Shown piece by piece: positions 8,014 through 17,622 of a DNA stretch of 64,000 bases. A program made the position numbers and the translations under genes. Under the pieces are notes generated by a model. That model ran no database searches. It had not been told where the DNA came from and saw nothing but the letters and a program-made list of their open reading frames with translations. The stretch spans positions 164,700 to 228,699 of the forward strand of contig LOEU01000004.1 in NCBI GenBank assembly GCA_001516025.1, read 5' to 3'. This DNA is from a bacterium BRH_c32 (GTDB taxonomy: Bacteria > Bacteroidota > Ignavibacteria > Ignavibacteriales > Melioribacteraceae). Numbering within the stretch: position 1 is the first letter of the stretch; every line of letters begins with the position of its first letter.

Positions 8014-10248
8014 CTAATAAAGTGTTCTGCTTAGAATATCTTTTTGCACTTCGGTGGATAGTTCCACAAATCTAGCGGAGAATCCGCCTACGCGTACAAA
8101 TAGATTGCGATATTTTTCCGGTTCAACTAAAGCATTCTCCAAGTCGCCTCGATTTAGCACTGTAATCATTGCCTGCGAGCCGCCTTTATCAAAATATGTT
8201 TTTAGAAGCGACTTAATTATATCTCTTCTTTCAAAGAATAGTTCGGGACTGAATTTCATATTCTGAACCGAACCCGCATGTATTGCGGTGCTCGGTTTAA
8301 CGATCGAATTAAGCATTGCCGTAACGCCCTCTTTATCGTTTCCGCCCGATGGGGCATTACCGTTGTTCATGTGTTCGAATGCTTTCCTTCCATCGGCTGA
8401 AGCATGAGTTGAGCGTCCCATTAATGTATTTGCACTGTTATTAATAATTACAACAAGATAAGAATGGAGACCTACTCGCTCTGCTTGATTCCTTACGAAA
8501 TTACATACATGATTATGAACTCTTTCTAACATCGAATCGGCTATTTCATTATTATTGCCATACTTCGGTGCATTAGCGAGCTTAAGTTGGATATTCTCGT
8601 ATCCCGCAAAATTATTATCAAGTACATCTAATAGTTCTTTTTTAGAGATTAATTTTCTTTCATAAATTAATTCTTTAATAGCAGTGAGGCTGTCGGCGGT
8701 ATTTGTATTACCGTAGGTCTCGAGGGTTCCACCTAAGTATTTAATTCCGCCGGCAAACATCCCTTTCCCTTTTGCCATACAGTCATCATAAAGAAGACTA
8801 TTATATAGGAAAGGAGCCTCTTCACCGCAAATTTTATATTCTAATACTTCCTGTTCTGCAAGCAAAGAAACGAAGAACTCTACTTGCTTTTTATACGCAT
8901 TCATTAAGTCATCAAATGAATGGAAATCTTCAAAATTACCTAATTGTAAACCGATCACTTTACCTGTTACGGGATCAACTCCGTTTCTTAGGGTTACTTC
9001 AAGAGCTTTGAGCAGGTTAATTACGCCGCTTGGTGTTCCGAAACTTCGTCCTTCCAAAATAAATTCACCGCAGCCATAAGGAGTGAAATATCGTTCGGCT
9101 TCTTTAATAGAAAAACCGAATGCATTATTGATCGAATTAATATTTATATCATCATTATAAAGAATAGGATAAGTGGCTCCGCCTCCTATTACGTCAAGTG
9201 CCTTCTCGAATAGAGCGGGATTCATCCCTTCATAAAACCGTAGAGATAATTGCGGCTCGATCTCCTTAACCGTGCGTGTAGCTTCCATTGCAAGTAAAGC
9301 GAATCTATCGGCATTAGCTTCGTTCGGTCTTGATTTGCCTCCTATTATTACTCGGTTATGAACCACCGTATTACGATCTGCCATTAATTGCCAGAGCGAT
9401 TTTAAATATTTGAGTGCCTCGTCTTCATCAATAATTCCGGCATTGAGATCATTTACCAAAAAATCTCCCATATAGATATCCATTCTTCCATAGTTACGGA
9501 TATCGGCTGCATAAGTATAAATCCAGAATAACTGAATCGCTTCTCTTAATGTACGAGGTTTTGAAATCGTTATAATATGTAATGTATCTGCAATTTTATT
9601 CAGCTCTTCTTTTTTCTCATCGATTGTAGATATCTCTGCCAAGAGACGAATCTCTTTTTCATAGTATAAACAAACATCTGCAAGTACGTCAATTGCAATT
9701 TTCATCCCTTCGTAAAACTTAACGTCTCTTCTGTCCTCTTCTGCGGTAGCTTTAAGTTCTTCAATCTCTTTATAAATTCCGGGGATACCGATGTCTAAAA
9801 GTTTTTTGAAGTTAGGAGTGCTGCCCGTTAATCGATAAAGAGGGAAAGCTATTCCGCTCGTATTCATCCAATCATCGGAGAATAGATATTGAGCCATAAG
9901 TGGGGGATATTCTTTTCTTATCTTATTTGATGTATCCTCCGTCTCCCAAAATTTTAACATCTCTTCTATTTTTACTTTTTCTTCGGCAGGATAGTCATAA
10001 GTCTTCAAATCATTTTCGATCTCTTCAAATTGGCAGTAATATGCGAATGCGGTAGGTCCCCATTCATCGATAGTAAAACCGACTCTTCCTTGTTGAAGTC
10101 TTCCGGCAAAAAGGTCTCCGTCTTGAAGCGGAGTGAAATATGCAGGGTATTCTGCTTTTAGGCACATCGCTTCTTTTATCGCCGGATGTGCGTCTTTATA
10201 CTCTTTATATACTTCCGTTATTTTTAATTCTTTACTATAATCTTTCAT
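8014..10248 (-). CDS. Glycyl radical enzyme (PFL-like family), substrate unknown
   Basis: Oxygen-sensitive radical enzyme of 744 residues. The C-terminal glycyl loop is RVGGFSARF with the radical most likely on Gly722. The thiyl cysteine is Cys393 in YGCGEF, with Glu395 two residues on. That Cys-x-Glu spacing fits dehydratase/lyase members (usually GCVE) rather than pyruvate formate-lyase (two adjacent Cys), but Gly at the middle position is unusual to me. The ATG is followed by a normal family N-terminus and DLFAGR. The gene is preceded by a divergent AraC regulator and followed by its activase. The context (glycan hydrolases, aldo/keto reductase) suggests dehydration of a polyol or sugar-derived diol; this is inference. 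Confidence 0.88.
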   Translation of the reverse strand: MKDYSKELKITEVYKEYKDAHPAIKEAMCLKAEYPAYFTPLQDGDLFAGRLQQGRVGFTIDEWGPTAFAYYCQFEEIENDLKTYDYPAEEKVKIEEMLKFWETEDTSNKIRKEYPPLMAQYLFSDDWMNTSGIAFPLYRLTGSTPNFKKLLDIGIPGIYKEIEELKATAEEDRRDVKFYEGMKIAIDVLADVCLYYEKEIRLLAEISTIDEKKEELNKIADTLHIITISKPRTLREAIQLFWIYTYAADIRNYGRMDIYMGDFLVNDLNAGIIDEDEALKYLKSLWQLMADRNTVVHNRVIIGGKSRPNEANADRFALLAMEATRTVKEIEPQLSLRFYEGMNPALFEKALDVIGGGATYPILYNDDININSINNAFGFSIKEAERYFTPYGCGEFILEGRSFGTPSGVINLLKALEVTLRNGVDPVTGKVIGLQLGNFEDFHSFDDLMNAYKKQVEFFVSLLAEQEVLEYKICGEEAPFLYNSLLYDDCMAKGKGMFAGGIKYLGGTLETYGNTNTADSLTAIKELIYERKLISKKELLDVLDNNFAGYENIQLKLANAPKYGNNNEIADSMLERVHNHVCNFVRNQAERVGLHSYLVVIINNSANTLMGRSTHASADGRKAFEHMNNGNAPSGGNDKEGVTAMLNSIVKPSTAIHAGSVQNMKFSPELFFERRDIIKSLLKTYFDKGGSQAMITVLNRGDLENALVEPEKYRNLFVRVGGFSARFVELSTEVQKDILSRTLY

Positions 10249-10373
10249 TTTCGTTTCTATTGATATTTATCATATTTAGTTTATATTGTATGATATAAAT
10301 ATCGAATAAACTTAACTAAATCTTGTCTTTTAATGATTCTAAACTTGTAATCTATTGATATTTAGCCATAACT
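10249..10373. promoter_or_regulatory. Divergent control region with 14-bp direct repeat
   Basis: The 125 bases between the glycyl radical enzyme and the AraC regulator must hold both promoters. TCTATTGATATTTA occurs twice in the same orientation, at 10256-10269 and 10351-10364, one next to each start codon. These are candidate AraC-family operator half-sites. No convincing -10/-35 pair could be fixed. Confidence 0.45.
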
Positions 10374-11249
10374 ATGAGCACAAAAACTAAACAAAAATCG
10401 ATCAAACTATATTCCGAAGATTTAATCGATCGCGAAACAGAAATTCACTACGCATTTCATAAATCTTTGAAAAGTATAACGACTATTCATACACATAATT
10501 TTTATGAATTATTCTTAGTCGTAAGCGGTGAAGTAATTCACGTATTTAACGATAAGCAACAAAAATTAAGCGAAGGTTCATTGGTTTTTATACGCAAGCA
10601 TGATATCCATTATTATAAGCAATCGGAAGATAGCGACTGCACTATTATAAATCTGGCTTTTCGTGAGTCAACCTTAAGAGATCTTTTTGAATATCTATCG
10701 GATGGATTCCCATCAAATAAATTATTGGAAGGAAATATTCCCATCCATGTTTTTTTGACTTCAGGCGAAAGGGAAATCCTATCATCAAAATTGCAACACT
10801 TAAATACAATCCCTCGCGATGAAAAAGGGAAGATTAAAACTGCATTAAGAATATTACTCTTTGAAATATTCACGAAATACTTTTCTCAGCTTAGCGAAGA
10901 AAAAAGCGAGCTGCCCGAATGGTTAGAATCATTGACTTATGAAATTCAGAAGAAAGAGAATTTTACGGCGGGAATAAAATCTCTTTATCAACTTTCCAAT
11001 AGAACACCCGAGCATATCAGCAGAGTATTTAAGAAATATTATAAAATTTCGCCGACCGGATACATTAATGAACTTCGACTTAACTATGCGGCTAATCTAT
11101 TAGCTAATAGCGATGAAAGTATTGTTCAGGTATCACTTGAGGCGGGCTTCGAAAATCTTAGTCATTTTTATCATTTATTCAAAAATAAATTCAGTAAATC
11201 TCCCGCGGAATTTAGAAATCAAAATCAGAAATCAATTATACCATCTTAA
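10374..11249 (+). CDS. AraC family transcriptional regulator with cupin sensor domain
   Basis: DNA-binding regulator of 291 residues. An N-terminal cupin (about residues 25-110; HTHNFYELFLVVSGE is the metal/ligand-binding barrel strand) precedes two helix-turn-helix motifs at the C-terminus, including RVFKKYYKISPTGYINELR and SLEAGFENLSHFYHLFKNKF. This is the usual layout for sugar-sensing AraC proteins. It is read away from the glycyl radical enzyme and is followed after 19 bases by an aldo/keto reductase, so it probably controls both directions. The effector is not deducible; a released sugar or polyol is likely. Confidence 0.88.
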   Translation: MSTKTKQKSIKLYSEDLIDRETEIHYAFHKSLKSITTIHTHNFYELFLVVSGEVIHVFNDKQQKLSEGSLVFIRKHDIHYYKQSEDSDCTIINLAFRESTLRDLFEYLSDGFPSNKLLEGNIPIHVFLTSGEREILSSKLQHLNTIPRDEKGKIKTALRILLFEIFTKYFSQLSEEKSELPEWLESLTYEIQKKENFTAGIKSLYQLSNRTPEHISRVFKKYYKISPTGYINELRLNYAANLLANSDESIVQVSLEAGFENLSHFYHLFKNKFSKSPAEFRNQNQKSIIPS

Positions 11250-11268
11250 AAATTAAATAGGAGGAATT

Positions 11269-12261
11269 ATGGAGTACAGATATTTAGGTAAAACAGGGCT
11301 TAAGGTCTCGGCGTTATCATTTGGTGCATGGGTTACTTTTGGAGATCAAGTCGGCGAGGATATTGCCTCGGCATGTATGAAAGAAGCTTATGATGCAGGT
11401 GTTAATTTCTTCGATAATGCCGAAGCGTATTCAGGCGGTAAAGCAGAAACGATGATGGGAAATATCTTTAAGAAAATGGGTTGGACCAGAAGCGATTATA
11501 TCGTATCGACTAAAATTTTCTGGGGAGGCGAAGGTCCTAATGATAAAGGTCTTTCTTATAAACATATTTTTGAAGGTGCTAATGCCGCTCTGAAACGTCT
11601 CCAAGTCGATTATGTGGATTTAATTTTTGCACATCGTCCCGATTATCATACTCCGGTAGAAGAGACAGTATGGGCAATGAATCAGATTATTCGTGAAGGG
11701 AAAGCACTTTATTGGGGTACGAGCGAATGGACCGCCGAACGCATTATGGAAGCTTATCATATCGCAAGAAGAGAGCACTTAATGCCGCCCGTGATGGAGC
11801 AGCCCGAATATAATATGTTCAGAAGAGATAAAGTGGAAAAGGATTTTCTCCCTCTTTATGAAACGATTGGTTTAGGTACAACAATCTGGAGCCCGCTTGC
11901 AAGCGGTATTTTAACGGGTAAATATAATGACGGCATTCCCGATTCATCACGCGTTAACCTAAAAGATTACGAATGGCTAAAGAACATTATCCTTAGTCCC
12001 GCAGGACAAGAGAAAATAGAAAAAACAAAAGTATTAGCCGATTTGGCAAAAGAGATCGGAGTAACGCTTCCCGAACTTGGGCTGATCTGGTGTCTTAAGA
12101 ATCCAAACGTTAGTACTGTAATTACAGGCGCATCAAAACCGGAACAGGTAAAGCAAAATATGAAAGCAATTGATAAAGTCGATCTTGTTACCGATGATGT
12201 GATGGAATCGATTGAAGAGATAATTCAGACAAAACCGGAAGGTGAATGGGATTTTAGATAA
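11269..12261 (+). CDS. Aldo/keto reductase, potassium-channel beta-subunit type
   Basis: NADPH-dependent carbonyl reductase of 330 residues with the (alpha/beta)8 family layout. Seen: YRYLGKTGLKVSALSFG at the N-terminus, FFDNAEAYSGG carrying catalytic Asp and Tyr, the Lys in VSTKIFWGG, HRPD, and TVITGASKPEQV at the NADP-binding end. It closely follows the pattern of the YghZ/Kv-beta subgroup, whose bacterial members reduce glyceraldehyde-like aldehydes. GGAGGA precedes the ATG. Position in the same transcript as the AraC regulator suggests it reduces an aldehyde made by the neighbouring glycyl radical enzyme, as in propanediol-type pathways; that pairing is inferred. Confidence 0.88.
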   Translation: MEYRYLGKTGLKVSALSFGAWVTFGDQVGEDIASACMKEAYDAGVNFFDNAEAYSGGKAETMMGNIFKKMGWTRSDYIVSTKIFWGGEGPNDKGLSYKHIFEGANAALKRLQVDYVDLIFAHRPDYHTPVEETVWAMNQIIREGKALYWGTSEWTAERIMEAYHIARREHLMPPVMEQPEYNMFRRDKVEKDFLPLYETIGLGTTIWSPLASGILTGKYNDGIPDSSRVNLKDYEWLKNIILSPAGQEKIEKTKVLADLAKEIGVTLPELGLIWCLKNPNVSTVITGASKPEQVKQNMKAIDKVDLVTDDVMESIEEIIQTKPEGEWDFR

Positions 12262-12291
12262 TTATTTGAAACAAATCCTTTTCTGATTAGT

Positions 12292-12322
12292 TTAACGGAA
12301 GGTATTTTATACCTTCCGTTAA
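12292..12322 (+). terminator. Strong hairpin between aldo/keto reductase and CorA genes
   Basis: A perfect 14-bp inverted repeat, TTAACGGAAGGTAT and its complement, flanks a TTT loop. It follows the aldo/keto reductase stop by 30 bases. There is no clean T-run after it, so it may act as a weak or bidirectional terminator or an RNA-stabilising stem. Confidence 0.6.
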
Positions 12323-12364
12323 TTAATGATTCCAAAGAAATAGAATAGTACCCCGGAGGTAACT

Positions 12365-13279
12365 ATGGTAAAAACCTTCCAACTCTTAAACACAAAGACA
12401 GTCGTCTCAGACTTTGATTCAGCAAATATCTTTATTTATATAGCCCCCACAGACGATGAAAAAAAATCGTTAGTAGAGAATTATAATATTGATGAACATA
12501 CACTTAGTTCATCTTTAGACCCTGATGAACTTGCACGTTTAGAATTTGAACCCGATCATATAGCGATGATCGTCAAAATCCCTAAGCCTTATTCCGGTTC
12601 GGATAAATTACTTTTTCGTGTTTCTTCGCTTGGTATGTTCTTGTTCAAGGATAAATTGATTGTAGTTATCGGCGAAGATATCGATCTTATTCGAGGTAAA
12701 CATTTTAATAAAGCCAATACGCTTAATGATGTTATGTTGAAAATTATTTTTAGCTCTATACTCCATTTTATCGATCACTTAAAAACTATTAATCTCCTCT
12801 CCGATGAGATAGAAAAAAAGATTAGTACTTCGATGGAAAATCATTATCTCTTAGAGCAATTTACTCTGGGCAAAAGTTTAGTCTATTATCAAAATGCCAT
12901 TAACTCCAATTCGGCATTGATTGAAAAACTAAAATTAAATTCGGGCAAGCAAGGATTTACTCAAGACGAGATTGATCTACTTGATGATATATTAATTGAA
13001 AATGCACAGTGTTATAAGCAAGCCGATATCTATTCAAATATTCTTGCGAGTTTGATGGATGCTAAAGCTTCTTTGATTAGCAATAATCTTAATATGCTAA
13101 TGAAGACTTTGAATATAATTACGATTATGATAATGGTACCGACTTTTGTAGTGAGCGCATTTTCAATGAACGTAGGGATGCCATTTGAAAAAGAACCATA
13201 TGCCTTTGGATTAATTATGGGCTTGGCTCTTATTTCGGTAATGGTATTCTTCCTATTCTGGCGATGGAAGAAGTGGTGA
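12365..13279 (+). CDS. CorA family divalent metal ion transporter
   Basis: Inner-membrane magnesium/divalent cation channel of 304 residues, expected to act as a pentamer. A long cytoplasmic alpha/beta and coiled-coil region (1-240) leads to two C-terminal membrane helices (about 245-268 and 278-298) and a basic tail RWKKW. The signature loop reads FSMNVGMPF: Met-Asn of the GMN selectivity motif are present but Gly is replaced by Ser. CCCCGGAGGT precedes the ATG. It sits alone between a hairpin and the convergent GH92 gene, with only 14 bases to the latter's stop. It could transport Mg, Co or Zn; the variant motif prevents a firm choice. Confidence 0.82.
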   Translation: MVKTFQLLNTKTVVSDFDSANIFIYIAPTDDEKKSLVENYNIDEHTLSSSLDPDELARLEFEPDHIAMIVKIPKPYSGSDKLLFRVSSLGMFLFKDKLIVVIGEDIDLIRGKHFNKANTLNDVMLKIIFSSILHFIDHLKTINLLSDEIEKKISTSMENHYLLEQFTLGKSLVYYQNAINSNSALIEKLKLNSGKQGFTQDEIDLLDDILIENAQCYKQADIYSNILASLMDAKASLISNNLNMLMKTLNIITIMIMVPTFVVSAFSMNVGMPFEKEPYAFGLIMGLALISVMVFFLFWRWKKW

Positions 13280-13293
13280 TTTATCTCCCGTGA

Positions 13294-15621
13294 TTATTTA
13301 GTCATCGAATAGGGGAGTGAATCGTATGAAGTACCCCAATTATTATTCGGCTCCGATTGCATTACAAATTTTAATTGACCGCCGTTTATTATCTCATCAT
13401 GAGTAATAAATGTGCGGTTAATTTTTTTGCCGTTGAGAAATAATTCCTTTATATAAATATTTTCATCGGATAAATTTTCTGCCGTTATCATAAATGACTT
13501 TCCGTTTTCTAAATTTATTGAAGCCGAATTAACCGCGGGACTTCCGATTACGTATTCATTACTTCCGGGAGCAACAGGATAGAATCCCATTACGCTGAAT
13601 ATATACCAAGCCGACATCTGTCCGCAATCATCATTACCGCATAGACCATGCGGCTCGGGCTTATACATTGTATTTATTATCTGATGAATTCGTTCCTGAG
13701 TTTTCCATGGCGCACCGGCATAATTATACATATATGGAACGTGATGCGAAGGTTCATTACCATGAACATAATTACCAATCATACCCACTCGTGTTACGTC
13801 TTCACTTTCGCCGAAATATTTATCGGGGAGATCGACCGTGAAAAGAGAATCGAGCCATGTAACAAGTTTATCGTTTCCGCCTAGTAGATTTATAAATCCT
13901 TTAATATCCTGCGGGACGTAGAGCGAATAGTTCCAAGCGTTTCCTTCGATATATCCTTGTCCCGAAACACTCAGCGGATCGAATGGTGTTTTAAATGTTC
14001 CATCGGTATTACGTGCTCTCATATAATGAGTTTTAGAGTCGTAAATATTTTTGAAACTCTCTGCACGTTTGGCAAAAATTGCCGCTTCATTTTTCTTGCC
14101 TAATTTCTCGGCAAAGCGATATATCGTCCAATCGTCATAAGCATATTCTAAAGTTTTCGATGCTGAATTAGATGAGATATTCTCGGGCACGTATCCATAT
14201 TGCTTATATGCGCCTATGCCGTCATTAGGGTCATAGTTAGCGCTCGATACCACTGCTTGAAATGCTTTCTCAATATCGAATCCTTTAATCCCTTTCATAT
14301 AAGCATCCGCAATTACCGGTACAGCATGATAACCGATCATGCACCAATTTTCATTTGCCCAATGAGACCATATTGGAAGAATATGATGAACGCTCTGCTC
14401 GTAATGTGCAATCATAGAATTTACGATATCACTTGTTCGGTTCTGCTGAATAATTGTATATAGAGGGTGAAGTGCTCTATATGTATCCCAAAGTGAAAAC
14501 GTTGTGTAATTATCGGATTTGGTGTTTTTGTAAATATTCTGATCCAGTCCGCGGTATTCTCCATTCACGTCCGAGAATACTACCGGATTAAGGAAGGCAT
14601 GATACATCGATGTATAAAAATTTTCCATCTTTATTTCATCGGCTTCGATAGTGATTTTAGAAAGTTCTTTATTCCATTTATCTTTAGCATCGGATACAGT
14701 TTTTTCAAAGTCCCAACCGGGAATTTCCGATTTAAGATTCTCGATTGCATTATTAGTACTCACACCGGAGATGCCGACTTTAACTAATATCTCTTCTCCT
14801 TCATCGGTATCAAAATCGAAATAGCATTTTATTTTCGAGCCGGCACGTTCGGGGAAATTATCATTCTCGTTCCATCTTCTCCAGAAGCCACGATAAAGCA
14901 TCTGCTCTTCGTTTCTGAAACCATAAGATTTGAATGGTTTAGAGAATTCAATTGCGAAATAGATATAACGAGTGCGAGCCCAACCGTTCGTCTGCCTATA
15001 ACCTGTTATTAATGTGCTATTTTCCTTTCTTACAAATGACCAAACATTTTTCCCGTCATAATTATAAATGCCATAAGTGAGATCGAGGATGATATGAGCC
15101 GAATCAGATTTAGGAAATTGATATTTATGAAATCCTGCATGAGGAGTTGCACTCAAAGTAGCCTTAATATTATAGTCTTCGAGCTGAACCGAATAAAATC
15201 CGGGAGATGCTTTCTCATTTGAATGAGAGAAACGGGAACGATAACCGCTTTCGGGATTATCCTTCGTTCCGGGGTTTAATCGCAGTTTTCCTACTGTCGG
15301 CATAATTAATAGATCGCCAAGATCCGAGTGCCCCGTACCGTTAAAATGTGTATGAGCAAATCCCACTATTGTTTTATCTGTATATTGATAACCGGCGCAA
15401 TATTTATATACCTCGGGATTATAATTTTTCCCATAGCTGAATAATACTGAATCGGTTTCGGGACTAAGCTGAACTAATCCGAATGGAACCGCGGCTCCCG
15501 GAAATGTATGCCCCATATCGTCCGTACCGATTAATGGATTAACGTAATCAGCAGGAGTTTTTTTCTGTGCATTTAAGTTTAGACTTATTGCAAGTAAAAA
15601 CAATACAAAAATTTTTTTCAT
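13294..15621 (-). CDS. GH92 family alpha-mannosidase, exported
   Basis: Calcium-dependent exo-alpha-mannosidase of 775 residues, a full-length GH92 protein with signal peptide 1-18 (ending LNAQ). Family motifs in order: YVNPLIGTDDMGHTFPGAA, FAHTHFNGTGHSDLG, FSLWDTYRALHPLY, GYIEGNAWNYSLYVPQD with the acid Glu, and CGNDDCGQMSAWYIFS with the catalytic-base Asp pair. It is the second gene of a GH5-GH92 pair, starting 9 bases after the GH5 stop. Together with the GH92 domain at 4.1-6.1 kb it suggests breakdown of mannan or N-glycan-type mannose chains. Confidence 0.93.
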   Translation of the reverse strand: MKKIFVLFLLAISLNLNAQKKTPADYVNPLIGTDDMGHTFPGAAVPFGLVQLSPETDSVLFSYGKNYNPEVYKYCAGYQYTDKTIVGFAHTHFNGTGHSDLGDLLIMPTVGKLRLNPGTKDNPESGYRSRFSHSNEKASPGFYSVQLEDYNIKATLSATPHAGFHKYQFPKSDSAHIILDLTYGIYNYDGKNVWSFVRKENSTLITGYRQTNGWARTRYIYFAIEFSKPFKSYGFRNEEQMLYRGFWRRWNENDNFPERAGSKIKCYFDFDTDEGEEILVKVGISGVSTNNAIENLKSEIPGWDFEKTVSDAKDKWNKELSKITIEADEIKMENFYTSMYHAFLNPVVFSDVNGEYRGLDQNIYKNTKSDNYTTFSLWDTYRALHPLYTIIQQNRTSDIVNSMIAHYEQSVHHILPIWSHWANENWCMIGYHAVPVIADAYMKGIKGFDIEKAFQAVVSSANYDPNDGIGAYKQYGYVPENISSNSASKTLEYAYDDWTIYRFAEKLGKKNEAAIFAKRAESFKNIYDSKTHYMRARNTDGTFKTPFDPLSVSGQGYIEGNAWNYSLYVPQDIKGFINLLGGNDKLVTWLDSLFTVDLPDKYFGESEDVTRVGMIGNYVHGNEPSHHVPYMYNYAGAPWKTQERIHQIINTMYKPEPHGLCGNDDCGQMSAWYIFSVMGFYPVAPGSNEYVIGSPAVNSASINLENGKSFMITAENLSDENIYIKELFLNGKKINRTFITHDEIINGGQLKFVMQSEPNNNWGTSYDSLPYSMTK

Positions 15622-15630
15622 TTGAGTCTC

Positions 15631-17586
15631 TTATTTAACTACGATTAATTTTTTTATTGAACTAAATTCGGGAGTTTCTAATTCATAAAAATAAACTCCG
15701 CTCGATAAATTAGTTGCATTAAATGCAACCGAGTGCAATCCGGTGCGTTTATTTTCATTTACTAATTCGTTTACAATCTCGCCGAGAGTATTAAAAATTT
15801 TTAGTTTTACGTGTGTCTCTTTGGCAATATAATATTCAATAGTAGTAGTAGGATTAAATGGGTTAGGATAATTTTGATATAATTGAAATTCATTCGGTAG
15901 TGTAACTTCACTTGCTACCGAAACAGGATTGGAGTCAACTATTTTAATATCATCGAACGAAAGTTTTATTCCTTTTAAATCATTATGCTCGGCAACTATT
16001 TGAAAGAGATTTACTTCCTTCCAATCAAATTTACCTTGGGAATTATACCACTGCTCGTTATCCCAAGAACCGGTCTCGGAAAAATTATTTAATGGAATTT
16101 GGACGTGCTGCCAAGAGCCATCGAACTTCGTTTTTGATTTATCGATTGTTATCGCATTGCGCCAAGGGTGGTCTTCATTATTAATTTTTGCATCAACGAA
16201 CCGCATTTCAAAACGAGTTTCCTTTTCTCCCTTAAACCAAAAATCGAGAGCGAAACCTTTTGAAACGAGATAACTAAAATCTTTTTTCCTTTTGAAGAAG
16301 AAAGAGAAATTGCCATAGCGATCGGAATTTTCCCAAGAAAGATAAAATTCACCGGCTTTAGGAGAATCGGTTTCATAGAGCTTAAGTTCGCCGCCGCTCC
16401 AATCGGTGAAATTTAGCTCAGAAGAAATATAATCATCATAAAAAACGATCGCTGATGAATCGGGACTAAATGTATCAATCTTTTGTGGCGGTGGATTAAA
16501 TCCGAGCGCATTAATCATCGGGATATTGATATCATAATCAAAACGCTCGAGCGAATTTTTATTAAATATCCCGAATCCTCCTTTATAATCCCACGCAGTC
16601 CAAGTAATTCCTAGTTGATCAAGGTAATGCTTGATAATCACATACCAAGCGATGCGATCGTTCGGATCGGAATTAATCATATATACTCCGAACTCTCCGC
16701 AGAAAATCGGTACGTTTCTTTTTTTAGAAAATTCAGAAGCGATATCAAGTAGTTTTCTTACTTCGGAAATTTTGCCCTCTTTTTTATAATCGTTATAAGA
16801 CCATTTCAGCCAAGTGTTCTCGAGTTCAGTAGGAATAGCGGGCATTCTTGCTTCATCATAAGGGAAGGGAATATTTTTTACAGGTTCCATTGAAGGTGTG
16901 GACCAACTCGCTCCTTGATGTGTATAAAGAAACGGATCATAAAAGTGATAGGTATAGATTAAGTTTTTATCTTCATAAACGGGCATCTGATCTAAGCTAT
17001 TATAACTATTAAAATTCGATCCGCCGATTATAATCGTATGAACAGTGTCTATTTCGCGAATTGCATTTATTACTTCTAATTGAGCTTTATTCCAATCCGC
17101 TTCGTTTATTCCATGCGGTTCATTTAATATTTCATAATAGATTAATTCGGAACGATCTTTATAATGCTCTGCCATCTGTTTCCAAATTGGCACTAATTTT
17201 TCGGCGATGTTTGGTTCGGTCGGAACGCTCGGAACGAAAGTATGATTATCAAGTATAAGATGCAGTTGTAGTTCTTCTGCCCAATCGACAATCTTATCAA
17301 GAAATCGAAAGAGTAATGAATCGATAGTATAATTAGGTGAACCGTTAGTATAATAATTAAGATTAATAGGCAGACGGATTACATCAGCTCCGAGAGACTT
17401 TATATTCTCCAAATCATTTTTACCATAAGCCCCGAAATTGAGTTTATTAATATCGTTGCCTTGCTGCATCCACATCGTAAGATTGAATCCATGCTTGAAT
17501 GGCGGTTTTGGCTGTGATAGTAAAGGAGATAAATTCGGTGATAAAATTAAAAAAGATATGAGAAATAAAAGTAGAGGTTTTTTCAT
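15631..17586 (-). CDS. GH5 endoglycanase with carbohydrate-binding region and T9SS-type sorting tail
   Basis: Secreted endo-acting glycanase (cellulase or mannanase type) of 651 residues. Signal peptide 1-25 follows the ATG at 17586; a longer reading from TTG at 17601 adds only five residues and lacks support. The GH5 barrel (about 30-355) shows YYEILNEPHG with acid-base Glu and FCGEFGVY with the nucleophile Glu. Residues about 370-560 look like a beta-sandwich carbohydrate-binding module (SWQHVQIPLNNF, KLSFDDIKIVD). The C-terminal 85 residues form a sorting domain starting NYPNPFNP, used by type IX secretion. With the downstream GH92 gene it would cut a polymer outside the cell before side-chain removal. 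Confidence 0.9.
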   Translation of the reverse strand: MKKPLLLFLISFLILSPNLSPLLSQPKPPFKHGFNLTMWMQQGNDINKLNFGAYGKNDLENIKSLGADVIRLPINLNYYTNGSPNYTIDSLLFRFLDKIVDWAEELQLHLILDNHTFVPSVPTEPNIAEKLVPIWKQMAEHYKDRSELIYYEILNEPHGINEADWNKAQLEVINAIREIDTVHTIIIGGSNFNSYNSLDQMPVYEDKNLIYTYHFYDPFLYTHQGASWSTPSMEPVKNIPFPYDEARMPAIPTELENTWLKWSYNDYKKEGKISEVRKLLDIASEFSKKRNVPIFCGEFGVYMINSDPNDRIAWYVIIKHYLDQLGITWTAWDYKGGFGIFNKNSLERFDYDINIPMINALGFNPPPQKIDTFSPDSSAIVFYDDYISSELNFTDWSGGELKLYETDSPKAGEFYLSWENSDRYGNFSFFFKRKKDFSYLVSKGFALDFWFKGEKETRFEMRFVDAKINNEDHPWRNAITIDKSKTKFDGSWQHVQIPLNNFSETGSWDNEQWYNSQGKFDWKEVNLFQIVAEHNDLKGIKLSFDDIKIVDSNPVSVASEVTLPNEFQLYQNYPNPFNPTTTIEYYIAKETHVKLKIFNTLGEIVNELVNENKRTGLHSVAFNATNLSSGVYFYELETPEFSSIKKLIVVK

Positions 17587-17622
17587 GAAGATTTTCCGCA
17601 AATATTATGAATCTTATCTGAG

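Noticed and set aside
13285..13317. CTCCC/GGGAG inverted repeat at the CorA-GH92 convergence
   Set aside because: Only five base pairs with a long loop; not enough for a terminator call.
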